From NCBI GenBank assembly GCA_018268055.1, contig JAFDXF010000076.1, forward strand, positions 124,001-188,000: DNA of 64,000 nt, given 5' to 3'. The position numbers and the translations under genes are program-made. Below the pieces are notes generated by a model, which saw only the letters and a program-made list of their open reading frames with translations, searched no databases and was not told the DNA's origin. Source of the stretch: Bacteroidota bacterium (GTDB lineage Bacteria; Bacteroidota; Bacteroidia; Chitinophagales; Chitinophagaceae). Positions 43,325 to 52,979 of this stretch are shown here, piece after piece (within the stretch, counting starts at the first letter, position 1; the number at the start of each line of letters is the position of its first letter).

Positions 43325-45583
43325 ATGAAAAATATTGATTCATATACACATGTACGAGGTGAGTCTATTTATTTAGATGATATTCCATTGCAAGCAGGCA
43401 CATTGTTTGCCGCAGCACTCGACTCACCAATAGCACACGGTGTTATTAAAAAATTAGATTATACAGAAGCAGAGAAAACAGAAGGCATCGTAAGAATATT
43501 TACTTATAAAGATATTCCCGGCAAAAATCAAATAGGCAGTATCATACCTGACGAAGAACTATTTGCTGAAACAAATGTTCACTTTTCCGGAATGCCAGTT
43601 GCTTTGATAGTGGGCATTTCGCCTGAAGTGTTGCGCATTGCCTTAAAAAAAATTATTCTGGAAATTGAACAGCTACATCCAATTACCGATCCACGAGAAG
43701 CACAAAAGAAAGGAGAATTAATCATGCAACCCAGAACATTTAGGCTCGGGGATGTTGCTTCGGCATGGAAAAATTGCGAATACATCATTGAAGGAATTTC
43801 TGAAATAAATGGCCAAGAGCATTTATACATAGAAACACAAGGCGCTTATGCTATACCGCAAGAAAGCGGAGCACTCAGAGTTTATTCCTCTACTCAGGGG
43901 TTGACAGCTGTACAAAGTACGATTGCCAGCGTGCTCAATATATCAATGAGCAATGTAGAAGTCGACACAACAAGGCTCGGCGGAGGCTTTGGTGGTAAAG
44001 AAGATCAAGCAACAGCTTGGGCAGTTTTATGTTCACTTGCAGCTTATCATTTAAAACGCCCGGTGAAATATTCATTGCATCGCATGGAAGATATGCGCAT
44101 GACAGGAAAGCGACATCCTTATTCAGCCGATTTTAAAATCGGGCTCAATAAAGATTTAAAAATATTAGCTTTTGAAGCAACATTTTATCAAAATGCCGGA
44201 GCATCAGCCGACTTGTCTCCAGCTGTAATGGAAAGAACTTTATTTCATTGCACGAATACTTATTTCATACCCAACGTAACTGCAACAGCATATAGTTGTA
44301 AAACAAACTTACCACCTAACACTGCATTCAGAGGTTTTGGCGGGCCACAGGGAATGTTTGTAATAGAAGCTGCTATTGCAAAAGCAGCAGAATGTATCAA
44401 TGTGCATGCAGCAGAAATACAACATAAGAATTTATTGAAGACAGGTGATGAATTTCCTTATGGTCAATTGGCAGAAAGTGAAGCACATGAATGTTGGAAA
44501 AAAGCAGATACACTATTTCATTTTGAACAAATGCAAAAAGATATAGATGACTTCAACATACAAAACAAACTAACTAAAAAGGGAATGGCTATCATGCCAA
44601 TATGTTTTGGTATTTCTTTTACCAAAACACTCTTAAATCAAGCAAGATCTTTAGTACATGTATATATTGATGGAAGTATCGGTGTAAGCACTGCAGCGGT
44701 AGAAATGGGACAAGGTGTTAATACAAAAATATTACAGGTAGCTGCAACTATTTTTTCTGTTCCTGCTGAGAGAGTAAAAATTTTTAGTACGAATACATAT
44801 AGAATTACCAACACATCGCCCACAGCAGCAAGCACCGCAGCCGATCTAAATGGGAAGGCAACTGAAATAGCTTGTAATGAAATTTTAAAAAGATTAAAAC
44901 AAGTAGCAGCCGAAGAATTAAAAGTAAACGCAACTGACATTGAGATCAAAGATGAATATGTTTGGATAGGTGGAAAAAAAACAGTGTTGAACTGGAATAA
45001 CTTAGTGCTCCTCACTTATCAGAAAAGAGTGAACCTTTCGGAATTAGCACATTATACTCCACAACAAATTCACTTTGATGCGACAAAAGAGAAAGGTCAT
45101 CCATTCACGTATCATGTGTATGGCACAGCAGCAATTACCGCAACGATAGATTGCCTTCGTGGCACTTATGAAATTGATGCGGTGAAAGTGGTGCACGATT
45201 TTGGACAGAGCATGAATAAAATGGTGGATTGGGGACAATGCGAAGGTGGCATCGTTCAAGGCATCGGTTGGATGACAATGGAAGAAATTTTTTATGACAC
45301 AAATGGAAAACTTCGCAGTAATGCACTAAGCACCTACAAAGTGCCCGACATCTATTCCACACCGAAAGAAATAACGATTCACCCCTTAGAAACAAAAAAA
45401 GAAAACTTAGCAATATTTCAAAGCAAAGCAGTAGGCGAACCACCGTTGATGTATGGCATAGGTGCATACTTCGCTTTGCGCAATGCTATTAAAGCATTTA
45501 ACCCAACAGTCAATATTCCTATTGATGCACCGATGACACCGGAAAAAGTGTTAATGAATCTTTATGATAAAATAAACAAGTGA
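43325..45583 (+). CDS. xdhB: Xanthine dehydrogenase-type molybdopterin-binding large subunit
   Basis: The 752-residue protein carries the molybdenum hydroxylase motifs GGGFGGKEDQATAWAV, RGFGGPQGMFV with the substrate-binding Arg, GVSTAAVEMGQGVNTK, and the active-site Glu in KAVGEPPLMYG. It should oxidise a purine, most likely hypoxanthine or xanthine, in the cytoplasm. It follows xdhA by 12 bases and precedes xdhC by 19. Substrate assignment rests on the XdhB-like length and motifs, not on a determined reaction; aldehyde- or nicotinate-type hydroxylases are alternatives. Confidence 0.9.
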   Translation: MKNIDSYTHVRGESIYLDDIPLQAGTLFAAALDSPIAHGVIKKLDYTEAEKTEGIVRIFTYKDIPGKNQIGSIIPDEELFAETNVHFSGMPVALIVGISPEVLRIALKKIILEIEQLHPITDPREAQKKGELIMQPRTFRLGDVASAWKNCEYIIEGISEINGQEHLYIETQGAYAIPQESGALRVYSSTQGLTAVQSTIASVLNISMSNVEVDTTRLGGGFGGKEDQATAWAVLCSLAAYHLKRPVKYSLHRMEDMRMTGKRHPYSADFKIGLNKDLKILAFEATFYQNAGASADLSPAVMERTLFHCTNTYFIPNVTATAYSCKTNLPPNTAFRGFGGPQGMFVIEAAIAKAAECINVHAAEIQHKNLLKTGDEFPYGQLAESEAHECWKKADTLFHFEQMQKDIDDFNIQNKLTKKGMAIMPICFGISFTKTLLNQARSLVHVYIDGSIGVSTAAVEMGQGVNTKILQVAATIFSVPAERVKIFSTNTYRITNTSPTAASTAADLNGKATEIACNEILKRLKQVAAEELKVNATDIEIKDEYVWIGGKKTVLNWNNLVLLTYQKRVNLSELAHYTPQQIHFDATKEKGHPFTYHVYGTAAITATIDCLRGTYEIDAVKVVHDFGQSMNKMVDWGQCEGGIVQGIGWMTMEEIFYDTNGKLRSNALSTYKVPDIYSTPKEITIHPLETKKENLAIFQSKAVGEPPLMYGIGAYFALRNAIKAFNPTVNIPIDAPMTPEKVLMNLYDKINK

Positions 45584-45602
45584 TACTTTTCAAATTTCCA
45601 TC

Positions 45603-46583
45603 ATGCACAGCTCAATAAAAATTTGGAAATTAATACAAGAAAGTTTGCAGGCGAGAACACCTGTTATGTTGCTGTATGTTTTGGAAAGTAAAGGAAGCAG
45701 TCCCGGTCGCCAAGGATTTTTTATGTGTGTAAACAGTAAAGGAGCAATGGAAGGCTCGATTGGCGGCGGAATAATGGAACACAAATTTGTGGAAGTAGCC
45801 AAAGAAAAATTAAAAGAACAGCATAAAAATTTTGACAACCTACTACGCAAACAAGTACATGATAAATCTGCAGCCGAAAATCAAAGTGGAATGATCTGCT
45901 CCGGCGAACAAATGATCTATTTATATCAGATAAAAGAAACAGACAAAATAGTGGTAGAGCAAATTGTTCAATCATTGGAAAGAGAAGAGAATGGCACATT
46001 CGTTTTAACATCTTCAGGTACTATACATTTTTCTCCCTCCATCCCTGCAAAGGATTATGATTTTATTTATCATTCAGACAATGACTGGACATACACTGAG
46101 AAAACGGGTTACAAAAATCATCTTTTCATAATAGGTGGCGGGCACTGTGCTTTGGCGTTTTCCAAACTAATGAGTGGATTAGATTTTTACATTACTCTAT
46201 ATGAAGAACGTGAAGAGTTAAATACCGTTTTAAAAAACAACTTTGTTCACGAAAGTATTTTGGTTGATGATTATAGCGGATTAGGTAATTTAATTCCTTC
46301 CGGCGCTAACCAATACGTTACTATCATGACATTTGGATACCGGACAGATAAAGTTGCATTACAGTCATTGCTTCACAAATCTTTTACTTATCTGGGCGTA
46401 CTCGGTAGTAAAACAAAAATGGATAAACTGTTTGAGGCTTTTAAAGAAGAAGGTATAGATGAAAAATTATTTGAAAAAATACACACCCCTATCGGCATCA
46501 ATATCAATAGCCAAACACCTGAAGAAATTGCAGTGAGTATTGCGGCACAAATCATTCAGATTAAAAACATGAATAAGCGTTAA
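45603..46583 (+). CDS. xdhC: XdhC-type molybdenum-cofactor insertion chaperone
   Basis: The 326-residue protein has the XdhC N-terminal domain (SKGSSPGRQGFFMCVNSKG, followed by SIGGGIMEHKFVEVA) and a Rossmann domain with LFIIGGGHCALAFSKL and LGVLGSKTKMDKLFE. XdhC binds the molybdenum cofactor, promotes its sulfuration and loads it into XdhB. It is the last gene of the xdhA-xdhB-xdhC operon and ends 40 bases before pnuC, which has its own promoter. Confidence 0.92.
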   Translation: MHSSIKIWKLIQESLQARTPVMLLYVLESKGSSPGRQGFFMCVNSKGAMEGSIGGGIMEHKFVEVAKEKLKEQHKNFDNLLRKQVHDKSAAENQSGMICSGEQMIYLYQIKETDKIVVEQIVQSLEREENGTFVLTSSGTIHFSPSIPAKDYDFIYHSDNDWTYTEKTGYKNHLFIIGGGHCALAFSKLMSGLDFYITLYEEREELNTVLKNNFVHESILVDDYSGLGNLIPSGANQYVTIMTFGYRTDKVALQSLLHKSFTYLGVLGSKTKMDKLFEAFKEEGIDEKLFEKIHTPIGININSQTPEEIAVSIAAQIIQIKNMNKR

Positions 46584-46602
46584 TACATCTATTCAATTCA
46601 TT

Positions 46603-46610
46603 TACTTTTG
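46603..46610 (+). promoter_or_regulatory. -7 promoter element for pnuC
   Basis: The bases TACTTTTG match TAnnTTTG exactly. They lie 13 bases before the TTG start at 46624 and support that start over the ATG at 46663. Confidence 0.5.
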
Positions 46611-46623
46611 AAAAAAATACATT

Positions 46624-47256
46624 TTGACTTTTACTGAAATATATCAGCAGTTTATTGATGGCATGAAAGCCACTACTTGGCTAGAATACATTGCCGTAAT
46701 ATTTGGCATCGTCAGTGTTTGGTTTTCGAGAAAAGAAAATATTTTGGTTTACCCCACGGGCTTGATTAATACCACCGTTTATATTTGGCTCAGTTTTCAA
46801 GGGAGCCTTTTAGGCGAAGCAAGTGTAAATTTTTATTACACCATAATGAGTATTTATGGATGGATAATCTGGTCAAAAAGGAATGCAGCGCATGAACACG
46901 TTGTTCATATTACATTTTCAAATAAGAAATGGTGGATATGGCAATTACTATTTTTTGCATCTTTTTATATTGCCATATTTTTTTCACTTTCCTATCTCAA
47001 AAAAGATTTTGCACCCGGCGCTATTCCTTGGGCAGATGCTTTTGCCTCAGCTACTGCATTCACAGGCATGTGGTTGATGACCAAGAAAAAAGTTGAAAGC
47101 TGGGGATGGTGGATTGCTACAAACATCGCATCCATTCCTTTGTATTTTGTAAAAGGATATGTTTTTACAAGTGTGTATTATCTAATATTATTAGTTTTAG
47201 CATTTGCCGGACTTATAGAATGGAAACGGAAAGCAAGATCAAAAATTACAACTTAA
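46624..47256 (+). CDS. pnuC: PnuC-type nicotinamide-nucleoside transporter
   Basis: The 210-residue protein has about seven short hydrophobic helices and the PnuC hallmark block TTWLEYIAVIFGIVSVWFSR followed by YPTGLINTTVYIWLSF, plus GWWIATNIASIPLYFVKGY near the end. PnuC proteins take up nicotinamide riboside for NAD synthesis. The start is TTG, which is credible because family members begin at this point and a promoter lies just before it. It converges on the LtaS-like gene with a 10-base gap. Confidence 0.9.
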   Translation: MTFTEIYQQFIDGMKATTWLEYIAVIFGIVSVWFSRKENILVYPTGLINTTVYIWLSFQGSLLGEASVNFYYTIMSIYGWIIWSKRNAAHEHVVHITFSNKKWWIWQLLFFASFYIAIFFSLSYLKKDFAPGAIPWADAFASATAFTGMWLMTKKKVESWGWWIATNIASIPLYFVKGYVFTSVYYLILLVLAFAGLIEWKRKARSKITT

Positions 47257-47266
47257 AACAAGAAAG

Positions 47267-49264
47267 TTATTTCTTCTTATTATTGAAAAGCATATACAAA
47301 GCCGTTTGATAGTAAGCCTGAGTTAGTTGCTTCAAAGAATCAAAAGTTGGTTTGAGCAAAACAGTATCGGGTTTATTATTAGAAGTGATGGAAAACAAAT
47401 CACCTTTTTTTGTCACCATTGATTCCCGATAAAAATATTTATTGGTCACAATACCAATATCTTTTGCATCGTGGTCTATAATAAAGGAACAATTTCGGTA
47501 ATCATCCGGCCTATTCAGAACAGTAGTATCAAAAATATTTCTACCTAATGTTTTATTTTGGTATGGAATACTGATTAAAGATGCAATTGAAGGTAGCACA
47601 TCTGTTTGCGAAACAATATTAGAAATTCTTTTAGGCGCCAAAAACGCAGGCGCATAAAATAAAAGTGGAACATGTTCGCTCGTTAGCCCTTCATCGGTCC
47701 ACACACGAGGAAGCATATTACCTGCATCGCCTCTGATACCATGATCGCCAATAAAAACAAAAATGGTATTCTTATAAAATGGTTCATTCTTTACAGACTC
47801 CATAAATTTTTTGATACAATAATCGGTATAGCGAAAGGCTTCATACTCTTGCAAACTTCCAAACCCATATTTTTTTAATGTATCAATTGGAAAAGACTTT
47901 GCACCCATTTCTGCCATATCAGCAGCGGGAATAGTATATGGTCGGTGATTATTCGCCGTTTGAATGATAGAAAAAAACGGAGTTTGTTTTTTTCTCATTA
48001 TTCTCAATGCCCCTTGAAATAAATCATGATCACTAATTCCCCAAACATCTACTCTCGGTGCAGCAAAATCATTTTCTTCATACAGATGTAGCCCATTTAT
48101 GTTATCCATCAACAAGCCGCGAATATTTGCCCAGCTTGTGCTACCACCGATAAAATATAATTTTTCATAGTCTTTAAAATCATTCAGAATTGTTGATTGA
48201 TTCACCATAGCCGGATTACGGCTTGCCGTTTTGGGCATTTCTACATCTGGCACACCGGTGATGGTAGCCCATACTCCGCGTGCTGTACCATAAGCAGGCG
48301 TAAAACATCGATCAAAAAAAATACCTTCTTTACTCAGTTGATTAAAATAAGGTGTAGCATCCAAAGGATTGCCCCACATCGAACTTTTGTAAGCGCTGAA
48401 ACTTTCACATATTACTAAAACCACATTGGGCTTTGTTGCATTTTGATTACCACTATAATCCCTTTCGAAATTTAAAGTACTTGAATCAGATAATGGAACA
48501 CCTAAGTGTGCGGCCATTAAAGAATAATATTTCCGTGTTTCCGACAGGCTATAATTAGATTTTCTAAACTTTAGCGAGCTCATAAAACTCTGCACCGGAT
48601 TTAGCGCCACATTAGCCTTAAAATCACTTCCCAAAGAAAAAGCATCACTCCAGCGCAGAGGATATTGTCCCGGATTTCCCCAAATCAATAAAATAAAAAG
48701 AATGCTTGCTGTAACTCCCCAAACTATTCTGTTCCCTTTCGCAACACTCTTTGTTCTATTTTTTACTCGGTAAAATATTTTAACAACAACAAATATCAAT
48801 AACGCTGCAACTGCAATAATGCCTAACAACATCCTGATAACAGGATAGCTTTGCCACACCATCTTCAATGAAATACTTTGATCTTCCAAGTAGTTTAGCA
48901 CCTGAGCATTCAGCCTTGCTGACACATAGCTATAATGAGCAAAATCAATAACATAAAAAAACACCAGTACCATTAAGACAATACTCCATACCCAAAAGAA
49001 TATTTTTTTGGAAAGATTGTTATGCAATGGATTCCATTTCGAAATACTACCCAATAAAAACATCAGTAATAGAACAATGGAGAGTAGGCGTGCATCAAAT
49101 CTAAGCCCCATTAAAAAAGAAGATTTAAGTTCAGTAAAGGGAAGTGAGGCCGGTTTGAAAGCAAATACAAAAACTATTCTTAAAATTGAAAGTATAATCA
49201 ATAAAAAAAATCCTGAATAACAAAGCCAGCGAAGCAAGCCGGATTGAATAGCATATTTTTTCAT
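47267..49264 (-). CDS. LtaS-like sulfatase-family phosphoglycerol transferase
   Basis: The 665-residue protein has five membrane helices in the first 190 residues and a large extracytoplasmic sulfatase/alkaline-phosphatase-fold domain from about residue 275. That domain starts NVVLVICESFSAYKSS, has the nucleophile Thr in PAYGTARGVWATITG and metal-site residues in IFVFIGDHGIRGD. The layout is that of lipoteichoic acid synthase and OpgB-like enzymes, which move phosphoglycerol onto glycans or lipids. In Bacteroidota the substrates are unknown. Phosphoethanolamine transferase is the alternative. Confidence 0.85.
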   Translation of the reverse strand: MKKYAIQSGLLRWLCYSGFFLLIILSILRIVFVFAFKPASLPFTELKSSFLMGLRFDARLLSIVLLLMFLLGSISKWNPLHNNLSKKIFFWVWSIVLMVLVFFYVIDFAHYSYVSARLNAQVLNYLEDQSISLKMVWQSYPVIRMLLGIIAVAALLIFVVVKIFYRVKNRTKSVAKGNRIVWGVTASILFILLIWGNPGQYPLRWSDAFSLGSDFKANVALNPVQSFMSSLKFRKSNYSLSETRKYYSLMAAHLGVPLSDSSTLNFERDYSGNQNATKPNVVLVICESFSAYKSSMWGNPLDATPYFNQLSKEGIFFDRCFTPAYGTARGVWATITGVPDVEMPKTASRNPAMVNQSTILNDFKDYEKLYFIGGSTSWANIRGLLMDNINGLHLYEENDFAAPRVDVWGISDHDLFQGALRIMRKKQTPFFSIIQTANNHRPYTIPAADMAEMGAKSFPIDTLKKYGFGSLQEYEAFRYTDYCIKKFMESVKNEPFYKNTIFVFIGDHGIRGDAGNMLPRVWTDEGLTSEHVPLLFYAPAFLAPKRISNIVSQTDVLPSIASLISIPYQNKTLGRNIFDTTVLNRPDDYRNCSFIIDHDAKDIGIVTNKYFYRESMVTKKGDLFSITSNNKPDTVLLKPTFDSLKQLTQAYYQTALYMLFNNKKK

Positions 49265-49309
49265 ACAAAGCGATGATACAGAATATAAAAGTATTGAAAT
49301 TCTTACAAT

Positions 49310-50053
49310 CTAATTGGATATTTCAGATATGCGATAGAAACGGAGGTTTAACTCTTTGGCTTTCTGCAATATTTTTTTAAGCTTATGATAAGAAACAGAA
49401 TATCGTGATTGTCGATTATTTATTTCGTGACCTACCATCACTAAGCAAGTGCTATTTTGATTGGCAATTTCCATCATCTTATTAAAAAAATCTTCGCTTC
49501 TGCGAGTATTGTCCATTCCCAATGCATATAAGATGTCATTATGTTCTGTTCGTGTTGTACTCTTTGCAAGATTATTTGTCCCGTTTAATGCACGAACACT
49601 CTTAAACTTCTTCAATAAAAGATTATCTAAAAAATAATTATGTGCTCCGTAAGGATAGGCAAATACAGTAGGATAAAACCCTTCATTATTCATGAGTTTT
49701 AAGTCCTGATTTATTTCAATACGCATTAGTTCATCTACTCCATGCCGGCCTAAATACTCAGGTAGATTGCTATGAAAAGTTGTATGATAGCCTATTTCAT
49801 TCCCATGTTGCTCCATTATTCGCAGTTTATTTTTCTGGCTTGGAGTCAGTTTGTGATAAGAAGAAATATAAAATGTAGCCTTGGCGCCAAAAGAATCAAG
49901 CAAAGGCAGGTATTGAAACCAATTGTCCACACTATTATCATCAAAGGTCATAGCAATACCGGACTGATCCATTCTGCCGCGATGCTCATACTTCGTGCAT
50001 GAGACAAGAATACTGCCTGCAAAAATTATAATATAGAATCTTAATCCGTTCAT
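49310..50053 (-). CDS. Polysaccharide deacetylase-family lipoprotein
   Basis: The 247-residue protein has a lipoprotein signal with lipobox ILVSC and a NodB-type domain. Visible motifs are IAMTFDDNSVDN, with the catalytic Asp pair, and HGNEIGYHTTFHSNLPEY, with the two metal-binding His. It probably removes acetyl groups from an envelope or extracellular glycan. It is encoded 46 bases upstream of the LtaS-like gene, so both may be transcribed together. Substrate unknown. Confidence 0.85.
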   Translation of the reverse strand: MNGLRFYIIIFAGSILVSCTKYEHRGRMDQSGIAMTFDDNSVDNWFQYLPLLDSFGAKATFYISSYHKLTPSQKNKLRIMEQHGNEIGYHTTFHSNLPEYLGRHGVDELMRIEINQDLKLMNNEGFYPTVFAYPYGAHNYFLDNLLLKKFKSVRALNGTNNLAKSTTRTEHNDILYALGMDNTRRSEDFFNKMMEIANQNSTCLVMVGHEINNRQSRYSVSYHKLKKILQKAKELNLRFYRISEISN

Positions 50054-50202
50054 TTCTTCAAATTACAAAGCCCTGCCAATTGACCGCAAGTGTAAAAACT
50101 TCAAAAATATCAAAATAACCTTTGTGAACAAAATGCTCTATCCGGCATTTAACCTATTGAAAATAGATTTATGTTTACAGTACAAAAATTGAATTAAGTA
50201 CA

Positions 50203-50472
50203 ATGGAGACGATTCCCAACAAAGATTTACCCCATATTGCCTTTCAAGAACCTATACGTATTCGTGTAGAGCCGGGAAAAGTTTATTCTTGGTGTAGCTG
50301 CGGCCTTACCGCTGTCACTCCTTTTTGTGATAATACACATAGAAAAATAGAAGGGCAACCTTTTAAAAGTATAAAAGTGCAGTTTGATAAAGAGCAGGAT
50401 ATTTGGTTTTGTCAATGCAAGCAAACAAAGACACCGCCCTTTTGTGATGGATCGCACAAAGCCTTGAAGTAA
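50203..50472 (+). CDS. Double CDGSH iron-sulfur protein
   Basis: The 89-residue protein has two CDGSH-type zinc-finger-like motifs, each a C-x-C-x-n-C-x3-H ligand set: CSCGLTAVTPFCDNTH and CQCKQTKTPPFCDGSH. Each would hold a [2Fe-2S] cluster with three Cys and one His. The bacterial two-motif proteins are thought to take part in iron or redox balance. It stands alone, divergent from the deacetylase. The presence of NT instead of GS in the first motif is a common variation. Confidence 0.9.
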   Translation: METIPNKDLPHIAFQEPIRIRVEPGKVYSWCSCGLTAVTPFCDNTHRKIEGQPFKSIKVQFDKEQDIWFCQCKQTKTPPFCDGSHKALK

Positions 50473-50507
50473 TAAATTTCAAATACAATATTTTTTAGCA
50501 CCCGTTT

Positions 50508-51710
50508 TTAACTGTTCAATACTTTTTGAATAGCAGCCACCATTTTTTCGCCTTTCTCTTGTATTTGCGCCTCCGTCCATAACAAGCTGATAGAAGAAGA
50601 AATGCAACGGCTCATGATTGCATCACTTGCCGCAAAGTTTTTGGTAGCATGATGCATGACGCTTGCTTTCATTTCAGGATGAAGCGCATTTAATGTTACG
50701 GCATTTTTCAAATGCTCCCATTTGCGTACATAGTGCCAATTATTATCATACCAATAAAAATTACCCGGCAAAATTCCCTGAGTTTTTAGCTCGGCAACAA
50801 CGGCTCTTGTTATTTCTTCAGTAGGCAAAAACCAACTAAGAAAAGTACAGCTATCACCTTCTGCATCCGGAATGCGGCGGAAAGAAATTTCTGGTACAGA
50901 TGAAAGAATTTCTTTCAGTTGACGATGATTCTTTTTTTGAGTAGCCAAAAATTCAGGTAATCTTTTTATTTGTGCAAGGCCAACAGCAGCATGTAATTCT
51001 GAAATACGATAATTATACCCGACGAAAGGGTGTAAATCTGCTCCGCGGTCAACACCTTTGTGATCGTGTCCGTGATCGGTGTATCCATCGGCGTTGAAAT
51101 ATATTTTTTCTTTATTGGTCATTACTACACCGCCTTCGGCGCAAGTCATTGTTTTTACAAAATCAAAACTGAAAGTACCTGCATCGCCAATTGTTCCTAA
51201 ATATTTTCCTTTGTAAGAAGCACCAATGCTTTGGCAAGCATCTTCGAGCAGTAAAAGATTGTATTGCTTACAAATTTCCAACAGCGCATCCATATCAGCC
51301 ATGCTACCACACATGTGCACCGGCATAATGGCTTTTGTTTTTGGAGTAATTGCTTTTCTTACTGCCTCAGGGCTTAATGTAAGTGTATCATCCACATCTA
51401 CAAAAACCGGAATAGCACCCACACTGAGTATTGCTTCAAAGCTTGCTACGAATGTGAAAGCAGGAGTAATAATTTCATCACCATAACCAATACCCAATGC
51501 AGCCATCGCTGTGCTAAGAGCAGATGTTCCGCTTGAAGTCAATTGAGCATATTTACTACCAAATGTATTACAGATTGCAGTTTCAAGTTCTTTGCTTTTC
51601 CAGATTCCTTTACGTGGGCCATCAAAGCCATAGCGCATTAAGATTCCTGTCTCTAATACATCATTTACTTCTTTTCTTTCTTTATCACTCCAAAGTTCGT
51701 AACCGGGCAT
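50508..51710 (-). CDS. DegT/DnrJ/EryC1/StrS-family sugar aminotransferase
   Basis: The 400-residue PLP enzyme has Lys186 in SFDFVKTMTCAEGG as the cofactor lysine, EDACQSIGASYKGKYLGT before it, and SSGTSALSTAMAALGIG near the N-terminus. The start MPGYELWSDKERKEVNDVLE resembles KdnA, which makes 8-amino-3,8-dideoxy-octulosonate, but no KdnB partner is near, so only the family is safe. It would add an amino group to a nucleotide sugar or sugar acid for a surface glycan. It is encoded 50 bases downstream of the GH10-like gene boundary on the same strand. Confidence 0.85.
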   Translation of the reverse strand: MPGYELWSDKERKEVNDVLETGILMRYGFDGPRKGIWKSKELETAICNTFGSKYAQLTSSGTSALSTAMAALGIGYGDEIITPAFTFVASFEAILSVGAIPVFVDVDDTLTLSPEAVRKAITPKTKAIMPVHMCGSMADMDALLEICKQYNLLLLEDACQSIGASYKGKYLGTIGDAGTFSFDFVKTMTCAEGGVVMTNKEKIYFNADGYTDHGHDHKGVDRGADLHPFVGYNYRISELHAAVGLAQIKRLPEFLATQKKNHRQLKEILSSVPEISFRRIPDAEGDSCTFLSWFLPTEEITRAVVAELKTQGILPGNFYWYDNNWHYVRKWEHLKNAVTLNALHPEMKASVMHHATKNFAASDAIMSRCISSSISLLWTEAQIQEKGEKMVAAIQKVLNS

Positions 51711-51759
51711 GGTGATTATTTTAAATTTAAAATTAGGTAATACAAAAATTGATTATTGT

Positions 51760-52950
51760 TTATTTCATTGTGGGTGTCTTTGCAGGCACTTTAAAATAAT
51801 TGGTACGCAAACTATCACTCCATCCATTTGCATTGTTCTCCAAGTTTTTGCTACTGAAAAATACAACACCTTGTACATTCGGCGTTTTTCTTACTGCTTC
51901 AATTTGTCGAGGAAGCTGTGTTTTATCTTTCCAAGGAGCTATAGTGCCGGCTTTATATAATCCGATACCGATATAACAATTTTTTCCATAAGTATGATTG
52001 CTCCACCAATCCAAAACCGTTTGAAAGGGTGCATCTCTTTGTTCAAACTCCCAATAAATCTGAGGTGCTACATAATCTATCCAATCTTTTTTGAGCCAGA
52101 GCAAAATATCGGCATATAAATCATCATAATTTGTTTGACCGGCTCTGGTATTACTGCCATTAGGATCTTTATCTGCATTTCTCCATACACCAAAAGGGCT
52201 GATGCCGAATTGACACTTAGGGTTTGTCTTTTTTATTACATTATGAACCGCTAGTATTATTGAATCAACATTACTTCTACGCCAATCATCCTTACTCAAC
52301 TTACTGCCCGATTTTAAGTAGGTATTTTGATCAGGAAATTCTTTTCCCGGAATGCGATATGGATAAAAATAATCATCCATGTGAATACCATCTACAGCAT
52401 ATCGGCTTACAATATCCTGCACCACTTTGACCACATAGTATTGTGCATCTTTATTTCCCGGGTTAAAATATTTTTTATCGCCATAAGTTAAAAACCATTC
52501 AGGGTGTTGCTTCGTAATATGATCGGACGAAACAGAAGACGTTTTTGTATTAAATACTGCACGATAAGGATTGAGCCATGCATGAAATTCTAATCCACGC
52601 TTATGTGCTTCATCAATCATAAATTTCAATGGGTCATAAAATGGAAAAGGTGCTTTTCCTTGAGTACCCGTGAGCCATTGGCTCCATGGTTCATAAGGCG
52701 ATGGGTAAAATGCATCGGATGCAGGGCGTATCTGAACGATAACTGCATTCAAGCCATTCGATTTGTGCAAATCAAGTAAGCGAATAAAATCTGCCTTCTG
52801 TTTTTCGCTGTTCCATTCATCTTTCGCAGGCCAATCAATATTGCTGACAGTTGAAATCCAAACACCGCGAAACTCCGGCTTTGCTTGTGCGAATGTAAAA
52901 TGAGCAAAAATTAAAATAATAAAGAGTAATAAAAAAGATTTATTCTTCAT
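51760..52950 (-). CDS. GH10-like (GHL10/YngK-type) secreted hydrolase
   Basis: The 396-residue protein has a signal peptide ending FTFAQA and a TIM-barrel domain of the glycosyl hydrolase-like 10 family: EFRGVWISTVSNIDWPAKDE, NAVIVQIRPASDAFYPS, FHAWLNPYRAVF and AVDGIHMDDYFYPY. Such proteins occur in peptidoglycan or extracellular glycan turnover and in the related DUF187 group. The substrate is unknown. A promoter lies at 52967, six bases past the upstream gene's stop, so it can be transcribed independently. Confidence 0.88.
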   Translation of the reverse strand: MKNKSFLLLFIILIFAHFTFAQAKPEFRGVWISTVSNIDWPAKDEWNSEKQKADFIRLLDLHKSNGLNAVIVQIRPASDAFYPSPYEPWSQWLTGTQGKAPFPFYDPLKFMIDEAHKRGLEFHAWLNPYRAVFNTKTSSVSSDHITKQHPEWFLTYGDKKYFNPGNKDAQYYVVKVVQDIVSRYAVDGIHMDDYFYPYRIPGKEFPDQNTYLKSGSKLSKDDWRRSNVDSIILAVHNVIKKTNPKCQFGISPFGVWRNADKDPNGSNTRAGQTNYDDLYADILLWLKKDWIDYVAPQIYWEFEQRDAPFQTVLDWWSNHTYGKNCYIGIGLYKAGTIAPWKDKTQLPRQIEAVRKTPNVQGVVFFSSKNLENNANGWSDSLRTNYFKVPAKTPTMK

Positions 52951-52966
52951 AGTGATTTGATTACTG

Positions 52967-52974
52967 CAAAGTTA
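52967..52974 (-). promoter_or_regulatory. -7 promoter element for the GH10-like gene
   Basis: Read on the minus strand the bases are TAACTTTG, an exact TAnnTTTG match, 16 bases upstream of the ATG at 52950. Confidence 0.5.
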
Positions 52975-52979
52975 CAGTA

